DNA from: Curtobacterium sp. 9128 | GTDB lineage: Bacteria > Actinomycetota > Actinomycetes > Actinomycetales > Microbacteriaceae | Reading direction: 5' to 3' | Length of the DNA: 64,000 nucleotides | NCBI RefSeq assembly: GCF_007673775.1 | Contig: NZ_VEAF01000003.1 | Location: 434,001-498,000, forward strand | Notes under the pieces: generated by a model | Database searches by the model: none | Told to the model about the DNA's origin: nothing | Seen by the model: the letters and a program-made list of their open reading frames with translations, nothing else | Position numbers and translations under genes: made by a program | Shown here: in pieces, positions 43,050 to 51,843 of the stretch | How the letters are laid out: the number at the start of each line of letters is the position of its first letter | Position numbering within the stretch: the stretch's first letter is position 1

Positions 43050-44408
43050 ATGAAACGGATCAGCAAGGCAACGATGTCGGTCGGCGTCGCCGCCGTCCTG
43101 GCGCTCGGACTCGCCGCCTGCACGCCTGGCGGTTCCGCGGCACCGGCGTCGTCGGCGAGCCTCGGGCCCGTGTCGAAGGACGTCGGGTCGGGCAAGACCA
43201 CCCTCACCGTCTGGGACCAGAACACCGACACCGGCATCAACGACGCGCAGCAGCAACTCAACGACGAGTTCGAGAAGACGCACCCGAACATCACGATCAA
43301 GCGGGTCTCCCGGTCGTTCGCCGACCTCAAGACGACCCTGAAGCTCGCGCTGTCCGGCGACAACCCGCCGGACGTCGTCCAGGCCAACCAGGGCTACCCG
43401 GACATGGGTGCGTTCGTGAAGGCCGGCTACCTGCGACCGATGGACGACTACGCCGAGCTCTACGACTGGAACAGCTACTACCCCTCCAGTCTGCTCAAGC
43501 TCAACTCGTTCTCCTCGGACGGGAAGACCTGGCAGGGCGACGACCTCTACGGCGTCTCGCAGACCGGCGAACTCGTCGGGCTGTACTACAACAAGGCCGT
43601 CCTGGCGGAGGCCGGGATCAGCGAACCGCCCACGACGCTCGACGAGCTCACCGCAGACATGGCGACGCTGAAGTCCGCCGGGACACTGCCGCTGAGCTAC
43701 GGCGACGTCGAGAAGAGCCCCGGCATCCACCTCTACGGGTTCGCGCTCTCCGCCCTCGCCGGCCACGAGAAGGTCAACGACCTCGTCGCCGGCAAGTCCG
43801 GCAGCTGGACCGGCAGCGACGAGGTCGAGGCCGCAGAGACGGTGGCGGGCTGGTCGAAGGACGGCTACCTCACCGAGGGTGCCAACGGGGTGTCGCGCGA
43901 CGACGCCGTCGCCGCGTTCGGGAAGGGCCAGTCCGGCTTCCTCATCACCGGTACCTGGTACCTGGCGACGCTGCAGGCCGCGTCCCAGGCGAAGGACATC
44001 GGCTTCACCGCCCTCACGCCGTCCGGTGCATCGACCCCGGTGACGATGGGCGGCGAAGGCCTCGCCTGGGCGATCACGTCGAAGACGAAGAACGCGAACG
44101 CCGCGGCCGCGTACATCGACTTCATCACGAACGAGAAGGCGTCCGAGGTGCTCGTGAAGACCGGCAACCTGCCGACCGTCGTTCCGGCGAGCGACGAGCC
44201 GGCGAGCGGCACGCTGACCGGGGACGTCACGAGCAGCTACCAGGCGATCTCGAGCGCGAACAACGTCACCCCGTACCTCGACTACGCCACCCCGACCTTC
44301 TACAACACGCTCACCGCCGCGATGCAGAACCTCACGGCGGGGCAGTCCACCCCGGAGCAGTTCACGAAGACGCTCCAGGACGACTACTCGGGCTTCACCG
44401 AGAAGTGA
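43050..44408 (+). CDS. ABC importer sugar-binding lipoprotein
   Basis: A 452-residue extracellular solute-binding protein (family 1, CUT1). Signal peptide MKRISKATMSVG... with lipobox LAAC (Cys at 24), then the typical TLTVWDQNTDTGINDAQQQL and a central GLYYNKAVLAEAG. ATG 43050 is chosen because it gives a standard leader; an in-frame ATG at 43014 overlaps the kinase stop and would add 12 residues. It delivers sugar to the two permeases that follow. The sugar is not predictable. Confidence 0.93.
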   Translation: MKRISKATMSVGVAAVLALGLAACTPGGSAAPASSASLGPVSKDVGSGKTTLTVWDQNTDTGINDAQQQLNDEFEKTHPNITIKRVSRSFADLKTTLKLALSGDNPPDVVQANQGYPDMGAFVKAGYLRPMDDYAELYDWNSYYPSSLLKLNSFSSDGKTWQGDDLYGVSQTGELVGLYYNKAVLAEAGISEPPTTLDELTADMATLKSAGTLPLSYGDVEKSPGIHLYGFALSALAGHEKVNDLVAGKSGSWTGSDEVEAAETVAGWSKDGYLTEGANGVSRDDAVAAFGKGQSGFLITGTWYLATLQAASQAKDIGFTALTPSGASTPVTMGGEGLAWAITSKTKNANAAAAYIDFITNEKASEVLVKTGNLPTVVPASDEPASGTLTGDVTSSYQAISSANNVTPYLDYATPTFYNTLTAAMQNLTAGQSTPEQFTKTLQDDYSGFTEK

Positions 44409-44418
44409 GGACCTTTCC

Positions 44419-45375
44419 GTGACCGAGTCGACCGGAACCCTGGCGGGTGCTGCCGCGAGCAGCGCCCGCCTCGGGGGGCGCCGCAAGGGCGCCAGCACCA
44501 CCAGGCGGCGGCGGCGCAGCCGCGTCGCGTACCTCTACATCCTCCCGGCCTTCGTGGTCTTCGCGGTCTTCCTCGGTGTGCCGTTCCTGCAGAGCATCCA
44601 GTACTCGTTCTACAACTGGGACGGGCTGTCGGCTGCCACCTGGGCGGGCTTCGCGAACTACGCCGACGTGGTCACCGATCCGCAGCTGCGCGCGTCCTTC
44701 GGTCACGCGCTCGTGCTCATGGTCTTCTACGCAGCGATACCGGTCGCGATCGGCCTGTTCCTCACCGCCCTGATCTCGCGGGCGAACGCGCTGCGCGGGA
44801 TGTCGTTCTTCCGCACCGTGCTGTTCCTCCCGCAGGTCATCGCCTCCGTCGTGGTCGCCACGATCTGGGTCTCGATCTACTCCCAGGACGGGCTCGTCAA
44901 CGGGTTCCTCCGGCTCATCGGTCTCGGGCAGCTCGCGCAGGTGTGGCTCGGCGGCTACGACACCGCACTGCCCGCGATCGGACTCGTCGGCACCTGGCTC
45001 AACGTCGGGCTCTGCCTGGTGCTGTTCCTGTCCGGCGTCGGGAACATCCACCCGAGCCTCTTCGAGGCGGCCCGCATCGACGGTGCCGGTGCGGCCCGGG
45101 AGTTCTTCTCGATCACCCTGCCCTCGCTCCGCGGGCAGATCGCCGCCGCGCTGACCCTCACCGTCGTGTCGGCACTGAAGACCTTCGACCTCGTCTACGT
45201 CACGACCAGCGGCGGACCCGGCAACTCGACATCGGTGCCGGCGTTCGAGGCGTACAACCGGGCGTTCCAGACCGGCCAGGTCGGCTCGGCCGCTGCCGTC
45301 GCCGTGTCGCTGACCGTCGTCATCATGATCGTCACGGCCCTGATCGGCCGACTCCAACCGAAGGACCTCGCATGA
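44419..45375 (+). CDS. ABC sugar permease (MalF-like)
   Basis: A 318-residue inner-membrane permease with six helices and the EAA loop EAARIDGAGAAREFFSITLP, which docks the ATPase. The N-terminus is basic and unstructured (GGRRKGASTTRRRRRSR). GTG start with GAGGAC upstream. No ATPase gene is in the operon, so a shared MsiK-type ATPase is expected, as in many actinobacteria. It overlaps the second permease (ATGA). Confidence 0.93.
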   Translation: MTESTGTLAGAAASSARLGGRRKGASTTRRRRRSRVAYLYILPAFVVFAVFLGVPFLQSIQYSFYNWDGLSAATWAGFANYADVVTDPQLRASFGHALVLMVFYAAIPVAIGLFLTALISRANALRGMSFFRTVLFLPQVIASVVVATIWVSIYSQDGLVNGFLRLIGLGQLAQVWLGGYDTALPAIGLVGTWLNVGLCLVLFLSGVGNIHPSLFEAARIDGAGAAREFFSITLPSLRGQIAAALTLTVVSALKTFDLVYVTTSGGPGNSTSVPAFEAYNRAFQTGQVGSAAAVAVSLTVVIMIVTALIGRLQPKDLA

Positions 45376-46196
45376 GGCTCAGCATCCGCGAGAAGACCGT
45401 GAACTACGTCATCCTGACGGTCTTCGCGCTCTTCGCGATCATGCCGCTGATCGGCGTCCTGATGTCGTCGGTGACGCCGCCACTGGAGAACTCCGGGGGC
45501 TTCAGCCTGCCGACGAAGATCGACATCGGGAACTTCGGCGCGGCCTGGAACCAGGGGCACTTCGCCACCTACATGGGGTCCAGCGTCCTCGTCACGGTCG
45601 CCGTCGTCGTCCTGACGACCGTGCTCGCGGTGTTCGCCGGCTTCGCCTTCGCGCGGCTCGACTTCTTCGGCTCGAACGTCATCTTCTTCGTCATGCTCGC
45701 CGGCCTCATGCTGCCGGCCGAGGCGTTCATCATCCCGCTGTACTTCAACCTCCGGTCGGTCGGCATCACCGACACCTACGCGAGCCTGATCCTCCCGCAG
45801 ACCGCCCAGTCGCTCGCCTTCGGGATCTTCTGGATGCGCAACCAGTTCCGCAGCTTCCCTGGCGAGGTCATCGAGGCAGCCCGCCTCGACGGTGCGCGGG
45901 ACATCCGGATGCTCTGGCAGGTCATCGTCCCGTCGGCGATCGCACCGATCATGACGATGGCGCTGCTCATCACGATGTGGACCTGGAACGAGTTCCTGCT
46001 CCCCCTGGTCCTCATCACGAGCGAGGACCACCGCACGGCGCCGCTCGGCCTGGCGTTCTTCAAGGGAGCGCACCTCACCGACTACTCCCTGTTGTCCGCC
46101 GCGGGGGTCATCGTCGCGCTGCCGATCGTGCTCCTCTACTTCCTCCTGCAGAAGCGGTTCATCTCCGGGATGCTCGGCGGCATCGCCGACCGCTGA
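45372..46196 (+). CDS. ABC sugar permease (MalG-like)
   Basis: A 274-residue partner permease with six helices and the EAA loop EAARLDGARDIRMLWQVIVP. It is coupled to the first permease by ATGA and is the last gene of the kinase-importer operon. It forms the membrane channel with the MalF-like subunit. The C-terminal LQKRFISGMLGGIADR is typical of CUT1 permeases. Confidence 0.93.
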   Translation: MRLSIREKTVNYVILTVFALFAIMPLIGVLMSSVTPPLENSGGFSLPTKIDIGNFGAAWNQGHFATYMGSSVLVTVAVVVLTTVLAVFAGFAFARLDFFGSNVIFFVMLAGLMLPAEAFIIPLYFNLRSVGITDTYASLILPQTAQSLAFGIFWMRNQFRSFPGEVIEAARLDGARDIRMLWQVIVPSAIAPIMTMALLITMWTWNEFLLPLVLITSEDHRTAPLGLAFFKGAHLTDYSLLSAAGVIVALPIVLLYFLLQKRFISGMLGGIADR

Positions 46197-46245
46197 CACC
46201 TGCGCCACGGTCGGGACCCGGCAATCGTGGGTCTGTCAGGTTGTA

Positions 46246-46955
46246 GACGACCGGTTCAATTCGGTGTACGGACGAACACCGTCGACACCGTCGACACCGG
46301 CAATGCCGACGCCGCCCCGTCGGACCTCCGCGTGGCGTGGTTCACCGACTCCGGCCTCGGCCCCGTCGACCCGCAGGTCGCCGACACCGTCCGCCAGGCA
46401 GCGGCAGCACTCGCGAACGCCGGCGTCCACGTCGAGGAGATCGACATCCCGACCCTCCACCACGACAACCCGCTGGCACTGTTCAACAAGCAGCACGTCA
46501 TGGAGCTCAAGCCCGCGATGGCCGAGGCCACCGAGGGTCACGAGGACCTCCGGTTCACGATGTCGACGACCATGCTCGCCACCCCGGACACCTCCATCGA
46601 GGACTACGTCGCGGCCGAGCAGGGCTTCGAGCGCATCCGTGACGCCTACGCCGAGGTCTTCACCACGTACGACGCCGTCCTGCTCCCGGTCCTGCCGATC
46701 CCGGCCCACGAGCACGACAAGACCGAGTTCGTCATCGACGGCCAGACCGTCGACGCCACGCACATCCAGACCTTCACCGTGCAGTTCAACATCACCGGCA
46801 TGCCCGCCCTGTCGATGCGGTTCGGCACCAGCTCCGACGGCCTGCCGATCGGGGTCCAGATCGCCGGCCCCTGGCACGCCGAGACCACCGTCTTCAACGT
46901 CGCCAAGGTGCTCGAGTCCGTCAGCCCCGTCCGCGACCAGCACCCCGAGATCTGA
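46246..46955 (+). pseudogene. Amidase C-terminal fragment
   Basis: The frame encodes the last ~230 residues of an amidase-signature enzyme (LRVAWFTDSGLGPVDPQVADTV, YDAVLLPVLPIPAHEH, FNITGMPALSMRFGTSSDGLPIGVQI). The whole N-terminal half, with the catalytic Lys and the Gly/Ser-rich cis-Ser-Ser signature, is absent. The homology begins abruptly near 46250, right after the importer operon, so a deletion is likely. It may still be transcribed but cannot be an active amidase. Confidence 0.75.
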
Positions 46956-47060
46956 TCGGCCCTCCGGCCGGACGGGAGCTCCCGCACGATCGCCGTGCCG
47001 GAGCCGGTCGGAGCCACCGGCGCGTACCACGAACAGAACAACGAACAACGAGAGGTCGTC

Positions 47061-47947
47061 ATGGCACCATCAACCGAACTCCGCAACGTCCTGATCACCG
47101 GCGCCGCGACCGGCTTCGGCCGGGAGGTCGCATTCCGCCTCGCCGAGAAGGGCTTCACCGTGTACGCCACGGTCGAGGTCTACGGCCAGGTACAGACCCT
47201 GAAGCGCCAGGCGGCGGAGCGCGGGGTCTCCCTGCACGTCAGCAAGCTCGACGTGACCGTCGAGGGGGACCGGCGGAAGGCCCTCGACTGGGACATCGAG
47301 ATCCTCGTCAACAACGCCGGCGTCGGCGAGGGCGGGGCGACGGTGGACATCCTGGAGTGGAACGTCCGCCACCAGTTCGACGTCAACGTCACCGGCCCGC
47401 TCATGCTCACCCAGGGCATCGCGAAGCAGATGGCCCGGCGCGGCCGGGGGCGCATCATCTGGGTGTCCTCGCGTGAGGGTCTGAACGTCAACCCGTTCAC
47501 GGGCATCTACTCCGCGTCGAAGCACGCCGTCGAGGCGATCGCGGAGAGCATGAAGGACGAGCTCCAGGAGTTCGGCGTCGAGGTCGCCACGATGAACCCG
47601 GGCCCGTTCCTCACGGGCTTCAACGATCGCATCTTCCAGACCTGGGAGGGTGGGAGGACGACCCGGAGCAGCGGCTGTACGACTACGCGCAGCTCGCCTT
47701 CCCGCGTGCGCAGTTCAACCCCGAGCCCGTCTACGCGACGCTCACGGCGTTGGCGGCGGGCGAGATCGACTCGTACCGGAACCTCGAGCCGACGTCGATG
47801 CTCGAGGAGACGAAGCAGCTGATCGACGCGCCGTGGTCGAAGACGACGACCGACGGACTCGGGACCCGGAACGAGAACGTCCAGAACGCCTACGACATGC
47901 AGCCGGAGCAGCTGCGTGACGACCAGGACCCGATCCCCGCGGACTGA
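47061..47947 (+). pseudogene. Frameshifted short-chain dehydrogenase
   Basis: The first ~195 codons are a good SDR: TGAATGFGREV, NNAGVGEGG, VSSREG and active site YSASK. Near 47645-47650, in a G-rich run after QTWEG, the frame breaks into arginine/serine-rich shadow. In the next frame the natural continuation appears (EQRLYDYAQLAFPRAQFNPE, ending DDQDPIPAD at 47947). One missing base restores the protein of ~295 residues. It is either a recent inactivation or a sequencing error in the homopolymer. GAGAGG precedes the ATG. Confidence 0.75.
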
Positions 47948-47967
47948 GCGGCGCGGCGCCGCCGCAG

Positions 47968-48029
47968 GCCTGGAGGCCCGGCGCAGTACCCCGGACCGGA
48001 CCGCCGGAGCCGCGCCGTGCCTCCAAGGC
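47968..48029. repeat. Degenerate copy of the GGGAGGC-type dyad
   Basis: Imperfect inverted repeat with outer arms GCCTGGAGGCCCGGCGC (47968-47984 region) and GCGCCGTGCCTCCAAGGC (48012-48029). It is related to the dyads at 39646 and 51742 and probably terminates the SDR transcript. Confidence 0.5.
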
Positions 48030-48113
48030 GGTGCCCGCTGCGGCCTGTGGCCAGCCACCAGGCGCGCACCCGGCTCCGGGAGTTGACTGGCGGCCCGTCC
48101 CCGGAGGAGCCCC

Positions 48114-48533
48114 ATGCTGTCCCTGATCTACTCGAGCGTCGCGACGCGGCCGCTCGGCGACGACGACCTCGCTGCCCTGCTCGCCCAGAGCCGCCGTTCC
48201 AACGAGCAGGAGGACGTGACCGGCGTGCTGCTCTTCCGGAACGGGTACTTCCTGCAGCTCCTCGAGGGACCCGACGCCGCGGTCCGGAGCAAGTTCGACC
48301 ACATCAAGCGGGACGACCGGCACACCGAGGTCCGCGTGGTCCTCGAGGAACTCGTCGAGGCACGGCAGTTCCCGGAGTGGACGATGGGCTTCCCGGCGGC
48401 CGACCGCGACGTCGAGGACGTTCCCGGCTACCGGTCCACGTTCGACGACCTCGACCGGGAGCCCGCGCCCGACCTGCCGTCGGCAGCGGCGGTGCGCGAG
48501 CTCATCCGGTGGTTCCGGCCGAGCGGGCGCTGA
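48114..48533 (+). CDS. BLUF-domain blue-light sensor
   Basis: A 139-residue protein that is essentially one BLUF domain (FAD-binding blue-light receptor). The photoactive residues are in place: Y6 (LIYSS), N30 (RRSNEQEDVTG), Q48 (FLQLLEG) and W89/M91 (EWTMGF). A short C-terminal extension of ~45 residues follows, with no output domain. Such short BLUFs signal by protein-protein contact. GGAGGAG precedes the ATG. Neighbours give no hint of its partner. Confidence 0.92.
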   Translation: MLSLIYSSVATRPLGDDDLAALLAQSRRSNEQEDVTGVLLFRNGYFLQLLEGPDAAVRSKFDHIKRDDRHTEVRVVLEELVEARQFPEWTMGFPAADRDVEDVPGYRSTFDDLDREPAPDLPSAAAVRELIRWFRPSGR

Positions 48534-48552
48534 CCGGCGCCCGCTCGGGTCC

Positions 48553-49497
48553 TCAGCCCTTCCGCCCCTGGGTCGCGACGCCCTCGATGAAGTACCGCTG
48601 CCCGAAGGCGAAGAGCAGCAGCATCGGGATCGTCACGACGAGCGACGCGACCATGACGAACTGGTAGTCCCCGTGGCCGCCGTTCGTCGGTGAGAACTTC
48701 GTCATCGCGTACGCGATCCCGAGCGGCACGGTGTACCCGTCGGTGCTGCCGCCGTTGAGGTAGATCAGGGCTCCCTGCAGGTTGTTCCACGATGCCTGGA
48801 ACTCGAACAGGAACACGATGATGAACGACGGGATCGACAGCGGCATCGCGATGCGCCAGAACAGGCCCCAGTAGCTCGCCCCGTCGATGCGTGCCGCCTC
48901 GAACAGCTCCCGCGGCAGCCCGAGGAAGAACTGCCGCTGCAGGAAGATGTAGAACGCCGAGCCGAACAGGTTCGCGCCGAAGAGCGGGACCCACGTGCCG
49001 AGCAGCCCGGTCTCCTTCCAGATCAGGTACTGCGGCACCATCGTCACGGCGGTGGGCAGCATCATCGTCGCGAGCACCAGGCCGAACAGGAACGAGCGGC
49101 CGGGGAACTTGAAGTACGCGAACCCGAACGCGACCACCGAGCTCGACACCGCGACGAAGCCGGCCGCGAGGATCGCGATGGCCAGGCTGTTGCCGATCCA
49201 GGACAGCAGCGGCAGCTGGTCCCAGACAGTCACCCAGTTGCTCGGCAGGAACGTGTGCGGGATGAGGGAGTTGTCGAACACCTGGCCGCGCGGCTTGAAG
49301 CTCGCGGAGAGCAGCCACGCGAACGGGTAGAGGAACCCGCAGGCGAACAGGATCGTGACGATCCAGAGGACCGCCTTGCCGATGAGCGAGGTGGGCCGGT
49401 ACCAGCGCCGAGGACGGCCGCGGGGTTCGGACCGGGTCGACTCGGGCGCGGCGACCACGCTGGCCGCGGCGGGGGAGTTGGTCTGCGTCACGGACAT
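48553..49497 (-). CDS. ABC sugar permease (MalG-like), second importer
   Basis: A 314-residue permease with six helices and the EAA loop EAARIDGASYWGLFWRIAMP. Its start shares one base with the stop of the upstream permease (TGATG). Together they make the channel of a CUT1 importer, but no binding protein or ATPase is encoded next to them. The gene is under the LacI-type operator at 50551-50570 through the upstream permease gene. Confidence 0.92.
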   Translation of the reverse strand: MSVTQTNSPAAASVVAAPESTRSEPRGRPRRWYRPTSLIGKAVLWIVTILFACGFLYPFAWLLSASFKPRGQVFDNSLIPHTFLPSNWVTVWDQLPLLSWIGNSLAIAILAAGFVAVSSSVVAFGFAYFKFPGRSFLFGLVLATMMLPTAVTMVPQYLIWKETGLLGTWVPLFGANLFGSAFYIFLQRQFFLGLPRELFEAARIDGASYWGLFWRIAMPLSIPSFIIVFLFEFQASWNNLQGALIYLNGGSTDGYTVPLGIAYAMTKFSPTNGGHGDYQFVMVASLVVTIPMLLLFAFGQRYFIEGVATQGRKG

Positions 49498-50501
49498 CAG
49501 TGGTCACTCTCGTAGTAGACGAACCGGTTCCCGAACCGCACCTGCACCGCGGTGATCACGAGGATGATCACGAAGAGCAGCCACGCCATGGCCGACGCGA
49601 ACCCGAAGTTGAACTGGCGGAAGGCCTGCTGGAACAGGTAGACGGCGTAGAAGAGCGAGGCCTCCGGCGAGGCGTTCGTCTGGTCTCTCCAGAACAGGAG
49701 GTACGCCTGGTCGAACACCTGGAACGCGGCGATCGTCAGGACGATGACGTTGAAGAAGATCGCCCCGGAGATCATCGGGACCGTGATGGCGAAGAACTGT
49801 CGGACCTTGCCGGCGCCGTCGATCGACGCCACCTCGTACAGGTCGCGCGGAACGTTCTTCAACGCCGCGAGGAAGATCACCATCGTGCCGCTGACACCCC
49901 ACAGCGTCATGAGCACGATCGACGGCTTCACCCACGACGGGTCGTTGAGCCACTGCGGGCCGTCGATGCCGATGAGCGCCAGACCACGGTTGATCGCGCC
50001 GGTGTTGCCGTTGAGCAGGAGCAGGAACACCGACGCCGTGGCGACCGACGGCGTCATCTTCGGCAGGTAGTAGAGGGTCCGGAAGACGCCGGCACCCCGG
50101 CCGATGCGCGCCAGCAGCATCGCGAGTCCGAGCGCCACGACGATCTCGAGCGGCACGGCCATCACGGCGTAGAACAGCGTGTTGCCGAGGGAGAGCATGA
50201 CCTTCGGGTCCTGCAGGAGCCCGGCGTAGTTGCTGAAGCCGGCCGGCGTGCTCGTGTTCGTCGCGAGGTTGTAGTTGCTGAACGAGATCACCAGGCTGTA
50301 GATCATCGAGCCCAGGGTGAAGACGAGGAAGCCGATCAGCCAGGGGGTGATGAAGAGGTACCCGGCCATCGCCTCGCGCCGGTTGTACTTGATCTTCGGC
50401 CGTCGCTGCCGCGGAGCGCGGGCGACGCGGCCCGCTCGGGCATCGACGCCGGGGGTGCCCGACGTGCTGAGCGGCGTTCCCGCTCTGGAGGTCGTCGTCA
50501 T
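49497..50501 (-). CDS. ABC sugar permease (MalF-like), second importer
   Basis: A 334-residue permease with six helices and the EAA-type loop EVASIDGAGKVRQFFAITVP. The basic N-terminus (RQRRPKIKYNRREAMAGYLF) is typical. The ATG at 50501 follows AAGGGA; the in-frame codons upstream are excluded. First gene of a two-gene unit divergent from the LacI regulator, with the operator between them. Confidence 0.92.
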   Translation of the reverse strand: MTTTSRAGTPLSTSGTPGVDARAGRVARAPRQRRPKIKYNRREAMAGYLFITPWLIGFLVFTLGSMIYSLVISFSNYNLATNTSTPAGFSNYAGLLQDPKVMLSLGNTLFYAVMAVPLEIVVALGLAMLLARIGRGAGVFRTLYYLPKMTPSVATASVFLLLLNGNTGAINRGLALIGIDGPQWLNDPSWVKPSIVLMTLWGVSGTMVIFLAALKNVPRDLYEVASIDGAGKVRQFFAITVPMISGAIFFNVIVLTIAAFQVFDQAYLLFWRDQTNASPEASLFYAVYLFQQAFRQFNFGFASAMAWLLFVIILVITAVQVRFGNRFVYYESDH

Positions 50502-50550
50502 TGCCGTCCCTTCGGGTCCCGCTCGTGTCACGGCAGTGTGCACCAGTCGG

Positions 50551-50570
50551 TTGTGGCATCGTTACCACAA
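50551..50570. promoter_or_regulatory. LacI-type operator
   Basis: TTGTGGCATCGTTACCACAA is a 20-bp dyad with six-base perfect outer arms and the central CG that is characteristic of LacI/GalR-family sites. It lies between the divergent permease and LacI genes, 50 bases upstream of the permease ATG. Confidence 0.8.
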
Positions 50571-50694
50571 CGGAGTCTACGAGCGCTCCACACCCGCCGC
50601 AAGACCCGTTCTCCGCCGCACGAGCGGTCTGCGCTCGACCATACGCGGTCTCCTCACGTTCGACGCGCGGCCCGCGACCTGGGAAGATTCCCAC

Positions 50695-51720
50695 ATGCGT
50701 GATCGCCGAACGGTCCACCGCGTCACCCTCAAGGACGTCGCGGTCGCCGCCGGCGTCTCCCAGTCCACCACCTCGCGCGCACTGAGTGGCGAGGGGTACG
50801 TCGCCGCCGGGGTGCGCGAGCGCGTGGCCGCCGTCGCCGAGGAGCTCGGGTACGTGCCGCACGCGATGGCGCGGTCGCTCCGCACCCAGAGCAGCCGCGT
50901 GATCGGCGTACTCGTGTCGGATCTGCAGAACTCGTTCTACGCGGACCTGGCGGCGGGCATCTCCGCACGGGCACGTGAACTCGGGTACACGATGATGCTC
51001 GTCGACGACCGCGGCGACGGGGACGAGGAGCTCGCCGCCGCCCACGCCTTCGTCGCCACCCGTGTCGCCGGCGTGGTCCTCACCCCGCTCTCCGGTACCG
51101 CGACCAGCTGGCTCGTGGGGCAGCGGATCCCGGTGGTCGAAGCCGACCGACGCTTCTGCCCGGACCTCTGCGACGCCGTCATCATCGACAACGCGGCCGC
51201 GGCACAGCGCATCACGGACCACCTCATCGCCATCGGCCACCGCCGCATCGCGCTCGTGCTCGACGAGTCCGAGTGGACGACCGGCGCGCAGCGGGCCGAG
51301 GGGTACGCGGCAGCGCTGGAGGCCGCCGGGATCGAGACCGATCCCGGCCTGCGCATCGTCGGCGGATGGGACGTCGACCAGGCGCGGGGTGCGGCCGTGA
51401 ACGCCCTGGCCGGCCGTGACCGACCGACCGCGGTGTTCGCCGTCAACAACGTGCTCGCCGAGGGGGTCTGGCGCGCGGCCGGTGACCTCGGCCTGCGGAT
51501 GCCGGAGGACCTCTCGATGGTGTCGTTCGACGACGCCCAGTGGATGTCGATGGTGACACCCGGGGTGACCGCGATCGCACAGGACGCCGTCGCCTTGGGG
51601 CGGACGGCGGTCGACCGGCTGGTCTCCCGCCTCGAGGACCCCGAGGCACCCGTCACGACGGACGTCCTCGCTGCGCAGATCCGGCCACGCGGGTCAACGG
51701 GGGCGCCGCCGACGGACTGA
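50695..51720 (+). CDS. LacI-family transcriptional regulator
   Basis: A 341-residue regulator: HTH at residues ~9-32 (RVTLKDVAVAAGVSQSTTSRAL), hinge helix through ARSLRTQ, then a periplasmic-binding-protein-like effector domain (VIGVLVSDLQNSFYADLAAGI, SFDDAQWMSMVTPGVTAI). GGGAAG precedes the ATG. It likely represses the divergent permease pair and perhaps the convergent Gfo/Idh genes, relieved by an unknown sugar. Confidence 0.93.
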   Translation: MRDRRTVHRVTLKDVAVAAGVSQSTTSRALSGEGYVAAGVRERVAAVAEELGYVPHAMARSLRTQSSRVIGVLVSDLQNSFYADLAAGISARARELGYTMMLVDDRGDGDEELAAAHAFVATRVAGVVLTPLSGTATSWLVGQRIPVVEADRRFCPDLCDAVIIDNAAAAQRITDHLIAIGHRRIALVLDESEWTTGAQRAEGYAAALEAAGIETDPGLRIVGGWDVDQARGAAVNALAGRDRPTAVFAVNNVLAEGVWRAAGDLGLRMPEDLSMVSFDDAQWMSMVTPGVTAIAQDAVALGRTAVDRLVSRLEDPEAPVTTDVLAAQIRPRGSTGAPPTD

Positions 51721-51741
51721 CGGCGCGTCCGGACCCGACGG

Positions 51742-51785
51742 CGGACGGGAGGCGCGGTGCCGGCCCCCACCGTGCCTCCCGTCCG
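51742..51785. terminator. GGGAGGC-type dyad, first of a tandem pair
   Basis: Arms 51742-51758 (CGGACGGGAGGCGCGGT) and 51769-51785 pair with one wobble. It lies between the convergent LacI and Gfo/Idh genes and matches the dyad at 39646. Confidence 0.75.
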
Positions 51786-51799
51786 GACCCGGCTGGGCC

Positions 51800-51833
51800 G
51801 GGAGGCGCGGCGCCGGCTCGCACCGTGCCTCCC
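51800..51833. terminator. GGGAGGC-type dyad, second of a tandem pair
   Basis: Arms 51800-51810 (GGGAGGCGCGG) and 51823-51833 pair with one wobble. The right arm repeats the 3' arm of the preceding dyad almost exactly, so the pair looks like a local duplication. Confidence 0.7.
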
Positions 51834-51843
51834 GTCCGGTGGG

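Noticed and set aside
43020..44501. A 493-codon minus-strand frame opposite the binding-protein gene
   Set aside because: Antisense shadow; the plus strand encodes a complete lipoprotein with leader and solute-binding motifs.
46970..46990. A further GGGAG hairpin after the amidase fragment as a member of the dyad family
   Set aside because: Only a short GGGAGCTCCC palindrome is present; it lacks the GGC-N-CGG arm of the family.
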